From an uncultured Bacilli bacterium (GTDB lineage Bacteria; Bacillota_I; Bacilli_A; RF39; UBA660): a DNA stretch of 19,813 nucleotides. A program made the position numbers and the translations under genes. Positions 1-7,682 of the stretch are shown here, piece by piece (the stretch's first letter is position 1; each line of letters begins with the position of its first letter). A model generated the notes under the pieces. That model made no database searches and was not told where the DNA came from. It saw only the letters and a list, made by a program, of their open reading frames with translations. The stretch is taken from positions 1 through 19,813 of the forward strand of contig CALVJC010000049.1 in the NCBI GenBank assembly GCA_944331945.1, written 5' to 3'.

Positions 1-42
1 ATAATTAATTATTCGAATAAAACGAAATGAAGTCTCAAAAAC

Positions 43-86
43 TAAAAAAACTGTTACCAAAGAAAGCCTGAATCTTGTAACAGTTT
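43..86 (-). terminator. Rho-independent terminator of the proS-trpS operon
   Basis: A perfect 10-bp inverted repeat (AAACTGTTAC at 48-57, GTAACAGTTT at 77-86) lies about 20 bp beyond the trpS stop. On the minus strand the second arm runs into seven T, then AG and five more T. The 19-nt loop is long and the stem is AT-rich, but the position is right. Nothing else is recognisable in 1-42. Confidence 0.75.
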
Positions 87-106
87 CTTCAAAGCTTGAC
101 TTAATT

Positions 107-1114
107 TTAAAAATAATTAATCTTCATAGCTTGCTTTACTCGTGATAAAGTATCAGAGGCTTTCTTTTTAGCTTCTTTCGTTCCTTCTTCTAAAATCTGT
201 TTTACCTCTTCTTTATGCTCTTCATAATACTGACGCTTCTCTCTAAATTTCTCCAAGAATTCATTCATTCTTGTAATTAACTCTTTCTTACAAGCCACAC
301 AACCTCTTTTTCCTTCTTTGCACTCACTGCAAACCGTTTTCAAATTTGGATTATCTATTAGCTTATGATAATAGTAAACCATACAAATCTCTGGATTTGC
401 TGGATCATCCTTTTTTATCTTACTAGGATCGGTAATAGCATTCATAATTTTCTTCTGAATCATCTCTTCATCATCTTTTAAATAAATAGCATTCCCTAAA
501 CTCTTGCCCATCTTCGTTTGACCATCCAATCCTTTAATACGAGGATTGCTAGAAAGAAGTGGCTCTGGTTCTTTTAAAGTAACCCCATAAATATGATTAA
601 ACTTCCGAACGATTTCTCGACATTGTTCAATCAAAGGCAATTGATCTTCCCCTACAGGAATCAAATCCCCATCTAAAGCCGTAATATCCGCCGCTTGACT
701 CACCGGATAGCCTACAAAACCATAAGTAACACTCTCTCCCTCTTGTCCAAACAAAGATTTTTTCTGAGCAATCTCTGTTTTAACCGTAGGATTCCGATAA
801 AGACGAGCGATTGTTACTAAATTGGAATAAAAGACTGTAAGCTCTGCAATTTCCGAAATAGAAGATTGTAAAAAGATATGTGCTTTCTTAGGATCAATTC
901 CTATCGCCAACAAATCAATGGTTAACTCCCAAACATTCTTTTGAACCATTTCTGGATCTTCAAAATGATCCGTTAATGCTTGAACATCGGCAATTTCAAT
1001 AAAAGTTTCATAATCATTTTGTAATAAAACCCAGTTTCCAACCGCTCCAAACAAATGACCAAAATGTAAGTTTCCTGTTGGTCGAATTCCGGTTAAAATC
1101 GTTTTTTTACTCAT
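107..1114 (-). CDS. trpS: Tryptophanyl-tRNA synthetase
   Basis: Class I aminoacyl-tRNA synthetase that charges tRNA-Trp with tryptophan in the cytoplasm. The protein is 335 aa, normal for bacterial TrpRS. The HIGH-type ATP site is TGNLHFGH (residues 13-20). The KMSKS loop is KMGKS (201-205), with Gly for the first Ser. A cysteine cluster at 262-275 (C-x2-C, later C-x2-C) sits in the C-terminal half. The start at 1114 is chosen because AGGTGGTGAG stands just before that ATG; a longer in-frame reading from 1153 would run into proS. It follows the proS stop by 20 nt, so the two synthetases form one operon read from the proS promoter and ended by the hairpin at 43-86. No T-box leader is visible. 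Confidence 0.96.
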   Translation of the reverse strand: MSKKTILTGIRPTGNLHFGHLFGAVGNWVLLQNDYETFIEIADVQALTDHFEDPEMVQKNVWELTIDLLAIGIDPKKAHIFLQSSISEIAELTVFYSNLVTIARLYRNPTVKTEIAQKKSLFGQEGESVTYGFVGYPVSQAADITALDGDLIPVGEDQLPLIEQCREIVRKFNHIYGVTLKEPEPLLSSNPRIKGLDGQTKMGKSLGNAIYLKDDEEMIQKKIMNAITDPSKIKKDDPANPEICMVYYYHKLIDNPNLKTVCSECKEGKRGCVACKKELITRMNEFLEKFREKRQYYEEHKEEVKQILEEGTKEAKKKASDTLSRVKQAMKINYF

Positions 1115-1134
1115 CTTCTCACCACCTATATTTT

Positions 1135-2559
1135 CTAATATTGAATCCCCCATACTACATGATGTTTGGCTTTTTTACCACACACAACGCAATGATCATC
1201 AATGGCCTTGGCATTTTCTAAAATACAACGCGATTTTGTTCCTCTAATCTCTTTCATCTTCGCTTCACAGGCCGGATCACCACACCACATCGCATGAATA
1301 AATCCTGGCTGTTTATCCATAATTTCTTTTACTTCCTCTAAATTATGTGCTTCAAAAGTCAAATCTTCTCTTCTCTTTAACGCCCTCTGATACATATCAC
1401 TTTGAATCGTATCAAGTAAAGAAGTTACTTCCGCCACAATATCACAATCAAGATCATAAGAGATCTTCTCTCTTGTATCACGTCTTACCATCGTAATTTT
1501 CTTATTCTTCAAATCACGTTCTCCAACTTCAATCCGAAGAGGAATTCCTTTTACTTCTGCTTCTGCAAACTTAAATCCTGGACTCTTCTTAGAATCATCA
1601 ACACTAACTTTGATCTTCGCTTCTTTTAACAAATGACAAATTCGATCCACTTGTTCCATCACTTCATCACTTTCCCCAATTGGAATGATGGTCACAGGAA
1701 CAGGAGCGATTTTTGGAGGAAGAACCAAACCATTATCATCACTATGCACCATAATCAAAGCTCCTATCATTCTTGTAGTCGTTCCCCAAGAAGTTTGATA
1801 ACAATAAGCATCTTGATTATTTCGATCTTTAAAACGAATATCATAAGCTCTTGCAAACTTATCTCCAAAGAAATGTGAAGTTCCAGACTGTAAAGCAATA
1901 CCATTGTACATCAAAGCTTCCACCGTCAAAGAATATTCTGCTCCTGCAAATTTTTCTTTCTCTGTTTTCTTTCCCGTAATAACAGGAATCGCTAAATAAT
2001 CTTTAAAGAAAGTCTCATAAACATGAAGCATCTGTTTCGTTTCTTCTTCGGCTTCTTCTCTTGTCTCATGTACCGTATGCCCTTCTTGCCACAAAAACTC
2101 ACGACTTCTTAAAAATGGTCTTGTTTCTTTTTCCCAGCGCATTACACTACACCATTGATTATATTTTAATGGTAAATCTCGATAACTTTTAACAACATTA
2201 TGATAATAATCACTAAACAAAGTCTCACTAGTCGGCCGAATACAAAGTCTCTCTTCTAACTTCTTCTCTCCCCCCTGCGTAACCCAAGCAACTTCAGGAG
2301 CAAAACCTTCAATTAATTCACTTTCTTTTTGCAATAAAGATTCTGGTATTAAAAGTGGCATATAAACATTAGAATGCCCAGTTTCCCGAAACATCCCGTC
2401 CATGACACTCTGCATCTTCTCCCATAAAGCATAACCATTTGGTTCAAAAATAATACATCCCTTTACACTAGAATAAGATGCTAAATGAGCAGCTCTCACC
2501 ACATCGGTATACCATTTCCCAAAATCAACCTCACGACTTGTAATTTTTTCATTTTTCAT
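1135..2559 (-). CDS. proS: Prolyl-tRNA synthetase, archaeal/eukaryote-like type
   Basis: Class II synthetase that charges tRNA-Pro. At 474 aa, and lacking the inserted editing domain of the longer (about 570 aa) bacterial type, it belongs to the short archaeal/eukaryote-like ProRS class also found in many low-GC Gram-positives. Visible signatures are RPTSE (108-112), the motif 2 region with Arg141 and RSREF (151-155), a motif 3 region around HSDDNG, and a C-terminal zinc-like domain with four cysteines. The protein ends in Tyr within HVVWGIQY, as is typical of this class. The start is supported by GGAGGA ten bases upstream. It is first in an operon with trpS. No T-box fits in the 120-bp upstream gap shared with the divergent membrane-protein gene. 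Confidence 0.96.
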   Translation of the reverse strand: MKNEKITSREVDFGKWYTDVVRAAHLASYSSVKGCIIFEPNGYALWEKMQSVMDGMFRETGHSNVYMPLLIPESLLQKESELIEGFAPEVAWVTQGGEKKLEERLCIRPTSETLFSDYYHNVVKSYRDLPLKYNQWCSVMRWEKETRPFLRSREFLWQEGHTVHETREEAEEETKQMLHVYETFFKDYLAIPVITGKKTEKEKFAGAEYSLTVEALMYNGIALQSGTSHFFGDKFARAYDIRFKDRNNQDAYCYQTSWGTTTRMIGALIMVHSDDNGLVLPPKIAPVPVTIIPIGESDEVMEQVDRICHLLKEAKIKVSVDDSKKSPGFKFAEAEVKGIPLRIEVGERDLKNKKITMVRRDTREKISYDLDCDIVAEVTSLLDTIQSDMYQRALKRREDLTFEAHNLEEVKEIMDKQPGFIHAMWCGDPACEAKMKEIRGTKSRCILENAKAIDDHCVVCGKKAKHHVVWGIQY

Positions 2560-2588
2560 AAAGCGGTCTCCTCCAATTCATATTAATA

Positions 2589-2617
2589 ATATTAACATAG
2601 GATAAACATTATTTCAA
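2589..2617 (-). promoter_or_regulatory. SigA-type promoter of proS-trpS
   Basis: Reading the minus strand, TTGAAA (2617-2612) is followed after exactly 17 nt by TAATAT (2594-2589). A TG one base before the -10 gives an extended -10 element. The implied transcript start is about 2582, leaving a short leader with no room for a T-box. Confidence 0.65.
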
Positions 2618-2688
2618 TTTTTTCATTCAAAAAAAGAACTTAAGACATATTATCTTGAAAAAAGAATAAATTGTATTAGGTGATCAAG

Positions 2689-3054
2689 ATGGACTATTTA
2701 AAAAAATTAGGAAAGAATCTTTTCATTACTATCCTTTTTCTACTCCTCTTAGCTTTTCTTATTACAATTCTTTACTATTTTAATCTTTTATCAAATAATA
2801 TTTATAATATCTTTAAATTAATCATTCCTCTCCTCTCTTTCTTTCTTGGCGGTTTTTTATCTGGAATGCAAGCGACCAAAAAAGGCGCTTTAGAAGGCCT
2901 AAAAATAGGAGGAATTACCCTTCTTCTCTTTCTCCTTTTAAGTACCTTTCTTTTTCAAACCAGTTTTGAACTAAAAACCATGTTATATGCCATAGTTCTC
3001 TTATTAACTTCAACCGTAGGAGGAATCATCGGAATCAACAAAAAAAGTTCTTAA
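2689..3054 (+). CDS. Small four-helix membrane protein, TIGR04086 (YrzE-like) family
   Basis: A 121-aa, very hydrophobic protein with four predicted membrane helices: roughly 9-31, 40-58, 70-88 and 94-113. Small-residue motifs GGFLSG (near 55) and GGIIG (near 112) precede a basic tail. This arrangement resembles the TIGR04086/YrzE family of Bacillota, whose function is unknown; the assignment is from pattern only. The ATG at 2689 is preferred over an in-frame GTG at 2680, because that GTG is part of the Shine-Dalgarno AGGTGA, which lies 5 nt before the ATG. It is divergent from proS and convergent with trmK, with only 3 nt between the two stop codons. It looks monocistronic. I found no convincing promoter. 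Confidence 0.8.
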   Translation: MDYLKKLGKNLFITILFLLLLAFLITILYYFNLLSNNIYNIFKLIIPLLSFFLGGFLSGMQATKKGALEGLKIGGITLLLFLLLSTFLFQTSFELKTMLYAIVLLLTSTVGGIIGINKKSS

Positions 3055-3079
3055 AAACTAGCTTTCAAGAACTTTTTTT
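3040..3079. terminator. Bidirectional terminator between convergent genes
   Basis: A perfect 13-bp inverted repeat (arms 3040-3052 and 3067-3079; core AGTTCTT/AAGAACT flanked by seven A and seven T) has a 14-nt loop. Each strand ends in a T run, so it can stop transcripts from both sides. The arms lie inside the last codons of both genes and the loop holds both stop codons. Confidence 0.85.
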
Positions 3080-3729
3080 AACCACTTAATTTCTTTTTTT
3101 GTTTGCCTTCTTTTTTGATAAAAAGAAGATGGTAAGGCTTTTAATAATAATTCTTTTTCTTGCAATAATTTTTGATAATAGGAAAGAACCAATGTTTCTT
3201 TATTTTTTTGTTTTAAGATAGGTCCTAAAAACAAATCTTTCTCAAAGTAAAATTTCTTTCCTCTTTCAAAAACAAAAATAGGATAATAAAGATTATTTTC
3301 TTTTACAACCATTTCTTCTTTCACAAAATAACCTAATTTTACTAAATTTCTTCTCACAGCCACACTATAGTTATTAGGAGACAAAATAATAGTTTTCAAT
3401 TTCTTTAAAAGAGCTTTATGGTCTAAAAGAATACGATTGATATTAAGGCCCCCCATACCCGAAATGGTCAAGGTATCAACACCTTCTTGATAAGCATCTA
3501 ATCCTTCCGCTAACACAAATTGAATCTTATCGGATACTTGATACGAAGAAGCATTCTTTTTGGCTTGTTCCAAAGGCCCTTTTTTATTGTCCGAAGCGAC
3601 AACTTTTAAAAAGTTTCTTTCCTCTACCAAATAAATAGATAAAAGAGCATGATCGCACCCAATATCCAAAGGATAACTAGAAGGTGGCACCAAGCTTGCT
3701 ATCGTTTTTAAACGTTCACTAATCTTCAT
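3058..3729 (-). CDS. trmK: tRNA (adenine(22)-N1)-methyltransferase
   Basis: SAM-dependent methyltransferase predicted to make m1A22 in tRNA. The 223-aa length fits TrmK/YqfN. The Rossmann motif I is LDIGCDHA (21-28), with the acidic residue of motif II at Asp47. A family-type GMGG (91-94) and SPNN (117-120) stand at the catalytic end of the sheet, followed by a helical, Lys-rich C-terminal part. Its ATG overlaps the rpoD stop by one base (TAATG), and the Shine-Dalgarno site is weak, so translation is probably coupled to rpoD. A gene next to rpoD with these motifs matches the conserved rpoD-trmK order of Bacillota. It is last in the dnaG-rpoD-trmK operon. Confidence 0.92.
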   Translation of the reverse strand: MKISERLKTIASLVPPSSYPLDIGCDHALLSIYLVEERNFLKVVASDNKKGPLEQAKKNASSYQVSDKIQFVLAEGLDAYQEGVDTLTISGMGGLNINRILLDHKALLKKLKTIILSPNNYSVAVRRNLVKLGYFVKEEMVVKENNLYYPIFVFERGKKFYFEKDLFLGPILKQKNKETLVLSYYQKLLQEKELLLKALPSSFYQKRRQTKKEIKWLKKVLES

Positions 3730-4823
3730 TAGTCCGTTAAGAAATCCTTTAATTTACGAGATCTAGAAGGATGTCTTAATTTTCTTAAGGCTTTCGCTTC
3801 AATTTGCCGAATTCTCTCTCTTGTAACTCCAAAAATTTGCCCTACTTCTTCAAGCGTCCGACATTGTCCATCATCAAGTCCAAATCTCAACCGTAATACT
3901 TTCTCTTCGCGGTCAGTTAAGGTTAACAATACACTCGCTAGTTCTTCTTTTAACATTTCTTCCGTAGCATACTCTTCTGGTCCCATTGTACTTTCATCAC
4001 GAATAAAGTCTCCTAAATGAGAATCATCTTCTTCTCCAATTGGTGTTTCTAAAGAAACAGGATCTTGACTAATTTTATAAACTTCTCGTACTTTATCGAT
4101 CGAAATACCTAATTTTTTAGCAATTTCTTCATCCGTTGGTTCCCGATTCAATTCTTGAGTCAATTGTCTTTGAATCCGTGCTAGCTTATTAATTGTTTCT
4201 ACCATATGAACAGGAACCCGGATCGTTCTCGCTTGATCAGCAATCGCTCTTGTAATCGCTTGTCGAATCCACCAAGTGGCATAAGTTGAAAATTTATATC
4301 CTTTCGTCGGATCAAACTTTTCAACCGCTTTCATTAACCCAATATTTCCTTCTTGAATTAAATCAAGAAATAACATACCACGTCCAACATAACGTTTCGC
4401 AATAGACACTACAAGACGTAAATTAGACTCAGCCAACACTCTTTTCGCTTCTTCATCTCCTTCTACCGCTTGATGAGCATACTCAAACTCTTCATCAGAA
4501 GTAAGAAGCGGAATCCGTCCAATTTCTTTTAAATACATTCGTACCGGATCATTAATTTTGATATCTTTTGATAAGGTAAGATCTTCTGCTTTGGTATTTT
4601 CGGTAATTTCTTCTCCACCTGCTACCTCATCTTCTCCATCTTCACTAACAATCTCAATCCCTGCATCAACAAAAGTATTATACAAATCATCAAGACTATC
4701 GCTATCAATATCAAGTCCCTTTAACTCTTCTGCTAACTGTTCATAAGTAATAAAACCCTGCTTCTCTCCTAATTTTAATAGTTTTTCTTTTCTTTCATCC
4801 ATTGTTTTAATCTCTTCTACCAT
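3729..4823 (-). CDS. rpoD: Principal RNA polymerase sigma factor (SigA/RpoD)
   Basis: Housekeeping sigma factor, 364 aa, the size of Bacillus SigA. Region 1.1 spans about 8-60, followed by an acidic linker (60-85). Region 1.2 starts at DPVRMYLKEIG (92-102). Region 2 runs from about 130 to 203 and includes NLRLVVSIAKRY, DLIQEGNIGL and the -10-binding stretch YATWWIRQAITRAI. Region 3 covers 204-280. Region 4 has the helix-turn-helix TLEEVGQIFGVTRERIRQIE (323-342). The start at 4823 is chosen because GGGGAG stands 8 nt upstream; an alternative ATG at 4802 lacks a comparable site. The gene overlaps the 3' end of dnaG by 17 nt, implying coupled translation in the classic primase-sigma operon. Confidence 0.97.
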   Translation of the reverse strand: MVEEIKTMDERKEKLLKLGEKQGFITYEQLAEELKGLDIDSDSLDDLYNTFVDAGIEIVSEDGEDEVAGGEEITENTKAEDLTLSKDIKINDPVRMYLKEIGRIPLLTSDEEFEYAHQAVEGDEEAKRVLAESNLRLVVSIAKRYVGRGMLFLDLIQEGNIGLMKAVEKFDPTKGYKFSTYATWWIRQAITRAIADQARTIRVPVHMVETINKLARIQRQLTQELNREPTDEEIAKKLGISIDKVREVYKISQDPVSLETPIGEEDDSHLGDFIRDESTMGPEEYATEEMLKEELASVLLTLTDREEKVLRLRFGLDDGQCRTLEEVGQIFGVTRERIRQIEAKALRKLRHPSRSRKLKDFLTD

Positions 4824-6555
4824 TCTTATTCTCCCCTATTCTTAACTGTACAATCTCTTGTGCGATTCTTGCTTGTTCCAAAGGATCCGCATACTCTTCT
4901 AATTTTTTTTGTATTTTCTTGGCCTTCTGTCTATCACAATATTGCATCATAACCTGAAAATGATCAAACAACTCTTCTTTACTCGGATCTTCCGCCAAAT
5001 CTTCCCGCATTAAAATACGAGATAATACAGTAAGCAACTCTTCCTTTGATGCCAAATAAGTATAAAAGTCCGCAATCGAAAAGGATCCATTCTGATGATA
5101 GAAGAAAACAATCTCATTTTCCAATTGACGATAGATCTCATTCGGAAACACAAGATGAGCTTTTTCCGTTTCCGAAATAACCCAAGGATGATAAATCATA
5201 TAATAAAGGATCGCTTCGCTTGCTTTCGTATACTTATCTTCTTTTTCACTCGTTGTCTGCTTTCGAGGAACTATTTCCTGCTTTTTACCTTGTTTTGCCT
5301 TTAACTCCTGAAAGCTTTTTTCCAAGGTATTATAACCTATTTCATAGTTTTTTGCAAGATCTTTTAATACAATTTCTAATCGAATGGGATCCTCTATTTT
5401 TACCATCTGTTCTAAAACCTGATGAATATAGTTTGCTTTCTCTTCACTACTATCAAAATTGACATGACTTCTTAAAGCTTTTATTTTATAATCACTATAA
5501 TACTCTGCTTGTTCAATCAAACGTAAAAAGGAGTCTTTCCCATAATGTAAAATATAACTATCCGGATCATCTTCCCTCGGTAGCCGAATCACTTTCGTTT
5601 CAATTCCATTTTCTAAAAATAATTCACCTGCCGACAAAGTGGCCTTTTCTCCTGCTTCATCCCCATCAAAACAAAGAATAATCGTATTAGATAATCGTTT
5701 AATATCTTGAACATGATCCCTCGTTAAAGCCGTTCCCATCGTCGCCACGGTATTCTTAACATCGATCGAACTAGCACGGATAATATCCATAAATCCTTCC
5801 ATAATCAAAACACATTTTTTTATACGGGCTGCATCTTTGGCAATGTGATAGTGATATAATAACTTTCCCTTTTTAAATAAATCCGTTTCTTTGGTATTTA
5901 AATATTTATTTTGATCACTATCTCTAATAATCCGTCCACTAAAACCAATGACTTTCCCAGACAAATCATGAAGAGGAAACATCAAACGTTGATGAAAAAT
6001 ATCATAATCATTCGCACTTAAACCAACTTGATTTAATAAATCATAAGAATAACCTTTCTTCACCAATAAATCTGTTAATGGACTTCTCTCTTCTAAAGAC
6101 CATCCAAGTTCAAACTCTTTGATAAGGGAAGCGGTTATCCCTCGATTTTGCAAATATTCTCGGGCACTTTTTCCAGCACTTGTCATAAGATTATTTTGAT
6201 AATATTTATTCGCCAAATCATAAATTTGGTACCAATCGTTATATTTATTATTCGTTTTTCTACTTGAAACAGAAGAAACTAGAATACCAACACGATCGCC
6301 AAGCTCCTTGACAACTTCTGGAAATTCTTTATGTTCATAATTCATTAAAAAAGTAAAAACATTCCCTGTCGCATGACAAGAAAAGCAAGTATAAATCTGT
6401 TTTTCTCTTGAAACACACAAAGACGGATTGGAATCATCATGAAAAGGACATACCCCAAAAAAGTTCTTCCCCCGCGCTACCAAAGGAATTCTTTCTCCCA
6501 CGATATCAACAATATCATTCTTTTCACGAATTTGTTGAATTATATCCTGATTCAT
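4807..6555 (-). CDS. dnaG: DNA primase
   Basis: Makes the RNA primers for DNA replication and acts with the replicative helicase at the fork. The protein is 582 aa, as expected. The N-terminal CHC2-type zinc ribbon has Cys36, His39, Cys57 and Cys60. The central catalytic core (about 110-370) includes the TOPRIM fold with Glu253 (IMEGFMD) and Asp297/Asp299 (FDGDEAG). The C-terminal part, from about 430, is helical and corresponds to the helicase-binding domain. The start is fixed by AAGGAGG seven bases before the ATG. It is the first gene of dnaG-rpoD-trmK and is read from a promoter 22-50 bp upstream, in the gap shared with the divergent small-gene pair. Confidence 0.97.
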   Translation of the reverse strand: MNQDIIQQIREKNDIVDIVGERIPLVARGKNFFGVCPFHDDSNPSLCVSREKQIYTCFSCHATGNVFTFLMNYEHKEFPEVVKELGDRVGILVSSVSSRKTNNKYNDWYQIYDLANKYYQNNLMTSAGKSAREYLQNRGITASLIKEFELGWSLEERSPLTDLLVKKGYSYDLLNQVGLSANDYDIFHQRLMFPLHDLSGKVIGFSGRIIRDSDQNKYLNTKETDLFKKGKLLYHYHIAKDAARIKKCVLIMEGFMDIIRASSIDVKNTVATMGTALTRDHVQDIKRLSNTIILCFDGDEAGEKATLSAGELFLENGIETKVIRLPREDDPDSYILHYGKDSFLRLIEQAEYYSDYKIKALRSHVNFDSSEEKANYIHQVLEQMVKIEDPIRLEIVLKDLAKNYEIGYNTLEKSFQELKAKQGKKQEIVPRKQTTSEKEDKYTKASEAILYYMIYHPWVISETEKAHLVFPNEIYRQLENEIVFFYHQNGSFSIADFYTYLASKEELLTVLSRILMREDLAEDPSKEELFDHFQVMMQYCDRQKAKKIQKKLEEYADPLEQARIAQEIVQLRIGENKNGRRD

Positions 6556-6576
6556 GAGTATCCCTCCTTCTTAATT

Positions 6577-6605
6577 ACTCTATCATTTTTTACATTATTG
6601 TGCAA
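6577..6605 (-). promoter_or_regulatory. Promoter of the dnaG-rpoD-trmK operon
   Basis: On the minus strand, TTGCAC (6605-6600) is followed after 17 nt by TAGAGT (6582-6577). A TG one base before the -10 makes it an extended -10 element, which would offset the imperfect hexamer. It lies 22 bp before the dnaG ATG. Confidence 0.55.
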
Positions 6606-6622
6606 TGAAGAACAAAAATTCT

Positions 6623-6650
6623 TTGCAAAAAGAAAAACCACTGTTATACT
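6623..6650 (+). promoter_or_regulatory. Extended -10 promoter of the small unknown gene pair
   Basis: TTGCAA (6623-6628), a 16-nt spacer, then TATACT (6645-6650) with TG one base upstream of the -10. The predicted transcript start is around 6657, only about 14 nt before the ATG at 6671. The leader is therefore little more than its Shine-Dalgarno AGGTGA. Confidence 0.7.
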
Positions 6651-6670
6651 AAATAGCACAGGTGATACAA

Positions 6671-7144
6671 ATGAAACAAGAAAAAGAATTCCTAAAAGTA
6701 GAAAATCGTTATTTTAAATTGTTAGTAAAATCTCAACAAAAAGGTCTAAGAAAACAGGAAGAAGAAGAAATATTACTACTAATGGCAAAAAGAATTGCTT
6801 ATCTACAAGAAGAATGGCAAACAAAGAAAGAACAAAATCAAGAAATCGAGTGTATTGATCCAATCACAGATGGACTTTTTCTCATACAAGATCTAAAACT
6901 AGGTTTTTCTCAAGTAATAGAATATCCAAACCAAGAAAACATCGAACAATTCGCCGCGCATTATCAAGCTGTATTAGATTATGAACAAGCTTTCCTTTCC
7001 TTTGAACAAGGAGAAATATCCAAAGAGGAATTAGAAGAAAGAAAAGAAGAGGCAAAAGATTTAAAAGAAGGTTATCAAGAAAAGCCAAAAGAAAAGACCA
7101 TGAAAAGAACAAGACCACTCCAAAGAGGTGCCAACAATGGATGA
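6671..7144 (+). CDS. Unknown 157-aa charged, helical protein (first gene of pair)
   Basis: I do not recognise this protein. It has 157 aa, no signal peptide and no membrane helix, is rich in Glu, Lys and Gln, and should be mostly alpha-helical. Residues 10-55 look like an amphipathic helix pair. A less charged middle (about 58-85) is followed by a Glu/Lys-rich, coiled-coil-like stretch (100-140) and a basic tail (KRTRPLQRG). ATG 6671 is chosen over GTG 6662 because AGGTGA lies 5 nt before the ATG and contains that GTG. Its last 8 nt overlap the next gene, so the two are coupled. Its first 50 residues share 11 identities, without gaps, with that gene. A YlbF-like helical protein is a loose alternative that I cannot support. 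Confidence 0.8.
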   Translation: MKQEKEFLKVENRYFKLLVKSQQKGLRKQEEEEILLLMAKRIAYLQEEWQTKKEQNQEIECIDPITDGLFLIQDLKLGFSQVIEYPNQENIEQFAAHYQAVLDYEQAFLSFEQGEISKEELEERKEEAKDLKEGYQEKPKEKTMKRTRPLQRGANNG

Positions 7145-7631
7145 AGAACTAAATGCAAGTATCATAGAATCAAATTATCAAATTCTCTATACCAGTTTAA
7201 AAAACAATAGCTTAAGTGAAGAAGGAAAAGAATTACTTCTCCAAACCATGAGCCAAAGGCAAGAAATATTAGAAGAGAACATTGAGCAAAATATTGTAAT
7301 GCCCATAACATGGCAAAGCTACTTACCTTTATCCGTTGAAAAAGATTTCGTTATCAAAAGTAGCATAAACTACCTACTTGCCTTAGAAGAATTATTAGAA
7401 GATTTCGATAAATCTTTGAGCATTACCGAAGAAAACCCCATAAAAAGAAACTTCTTACTTTGGAATATTCACTATAACTGTATCGTTGATTATAGTAATG
7501 ACATTGCCAATTTTTATAATTGCAGCAACAGACAAGATCTCTTTGAAGAAAGTAAAGCCGTAACAGAAGATTACCAAAGAACAAAAAATTTAGTAAAAGA
7601 ATACCAAAGAAAAAGGCCTAAGGCCAATTAA
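7137..7631 (+). CDS. Unknown 164-aa helical protein (second gene of pair)
   Basis: I do not recognise this protein. It has 164 aa, is acidic in the N-terminal half and basic at the very end (KEYQRKRPKAN), and has no signal peptide or membrane segment. It appears all-helical. Its N-terminus aligns position for position with the upstream product: Glu11, Tyr14, Leu17, Leu26, Glu32, Leu35, Met38, Arg41, Leu45 and Glu47 are shared. The rest has diverged and contains Trp/Tyr/Cys residues around 110-130. ATG 7137 is chosen because AGAGGTG lies 6 nt before it; an in-frame GTG at 7128 belongs to that site. It overlaps the upstream gene by 8 nt and is followed directly by a terminator, so the pair forms a closed two-gene transcript. 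Confidence 0.8.
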   Translation: MDEELNASIIESNYQILYTSLKNNSLSEEGKELLLQTMSQRQEILEENIEQNIVMPITWQSYLPLSVEKDFVIKSSINYLLALEELLEDFDKSLSITEENPIKRNFLLWNIHYNCIVDYSNDIANFYNCSNRQDLFEESKAVTEDYQRTKNLVKEYQRKRPKAN

Positions 7632-7657
7632 TCTTCGCAAGAAGATTTTTTCTTTTG
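7630..7657 (+). terminator. Terminator of the small gene pair
   Basis: The stem AATCTTC (7630-7636) and GAAGATT (7641-7647) closes a GCAA tetraloop of the stable GNRA class. It is followed by a T-rich run (TTTTCTTTT). The hairpin begins in the stop codon of the second gene. On the opposite strand there is no T run after it, so it is probably one-directional. Confidence 0.8.
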
Positions 7658-7682
7658 CTTTTAACAAAAAAGAATACTCCCC

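Noticed and set aside
9..20. Perfect 12-bp palindrome TTATTCGAATAA at the left edge
   Set aside because: Could be an operator, but such palindromes are expected by chance in AT-rich DNA and no gene start is visible near it.
2560..2688. Possible T-box riboswitch before proS
   Set aside because: The gap is only about 130 bp, is shared with a divergent gene, has a promoter 30-58 bp from the start codon, and shows no T-box consensus or terminator hairpin.
6882..7118. Hydrophobic minus-strand reading frame of 78 codons opposite the first small unknown gene
   Set aside because: Its Leu/Phe-rich product is what the reverse of a Glu/Lys-rich coding strand gives; the plus-strand gene has promoter, binding site and terminator, and this one has none.
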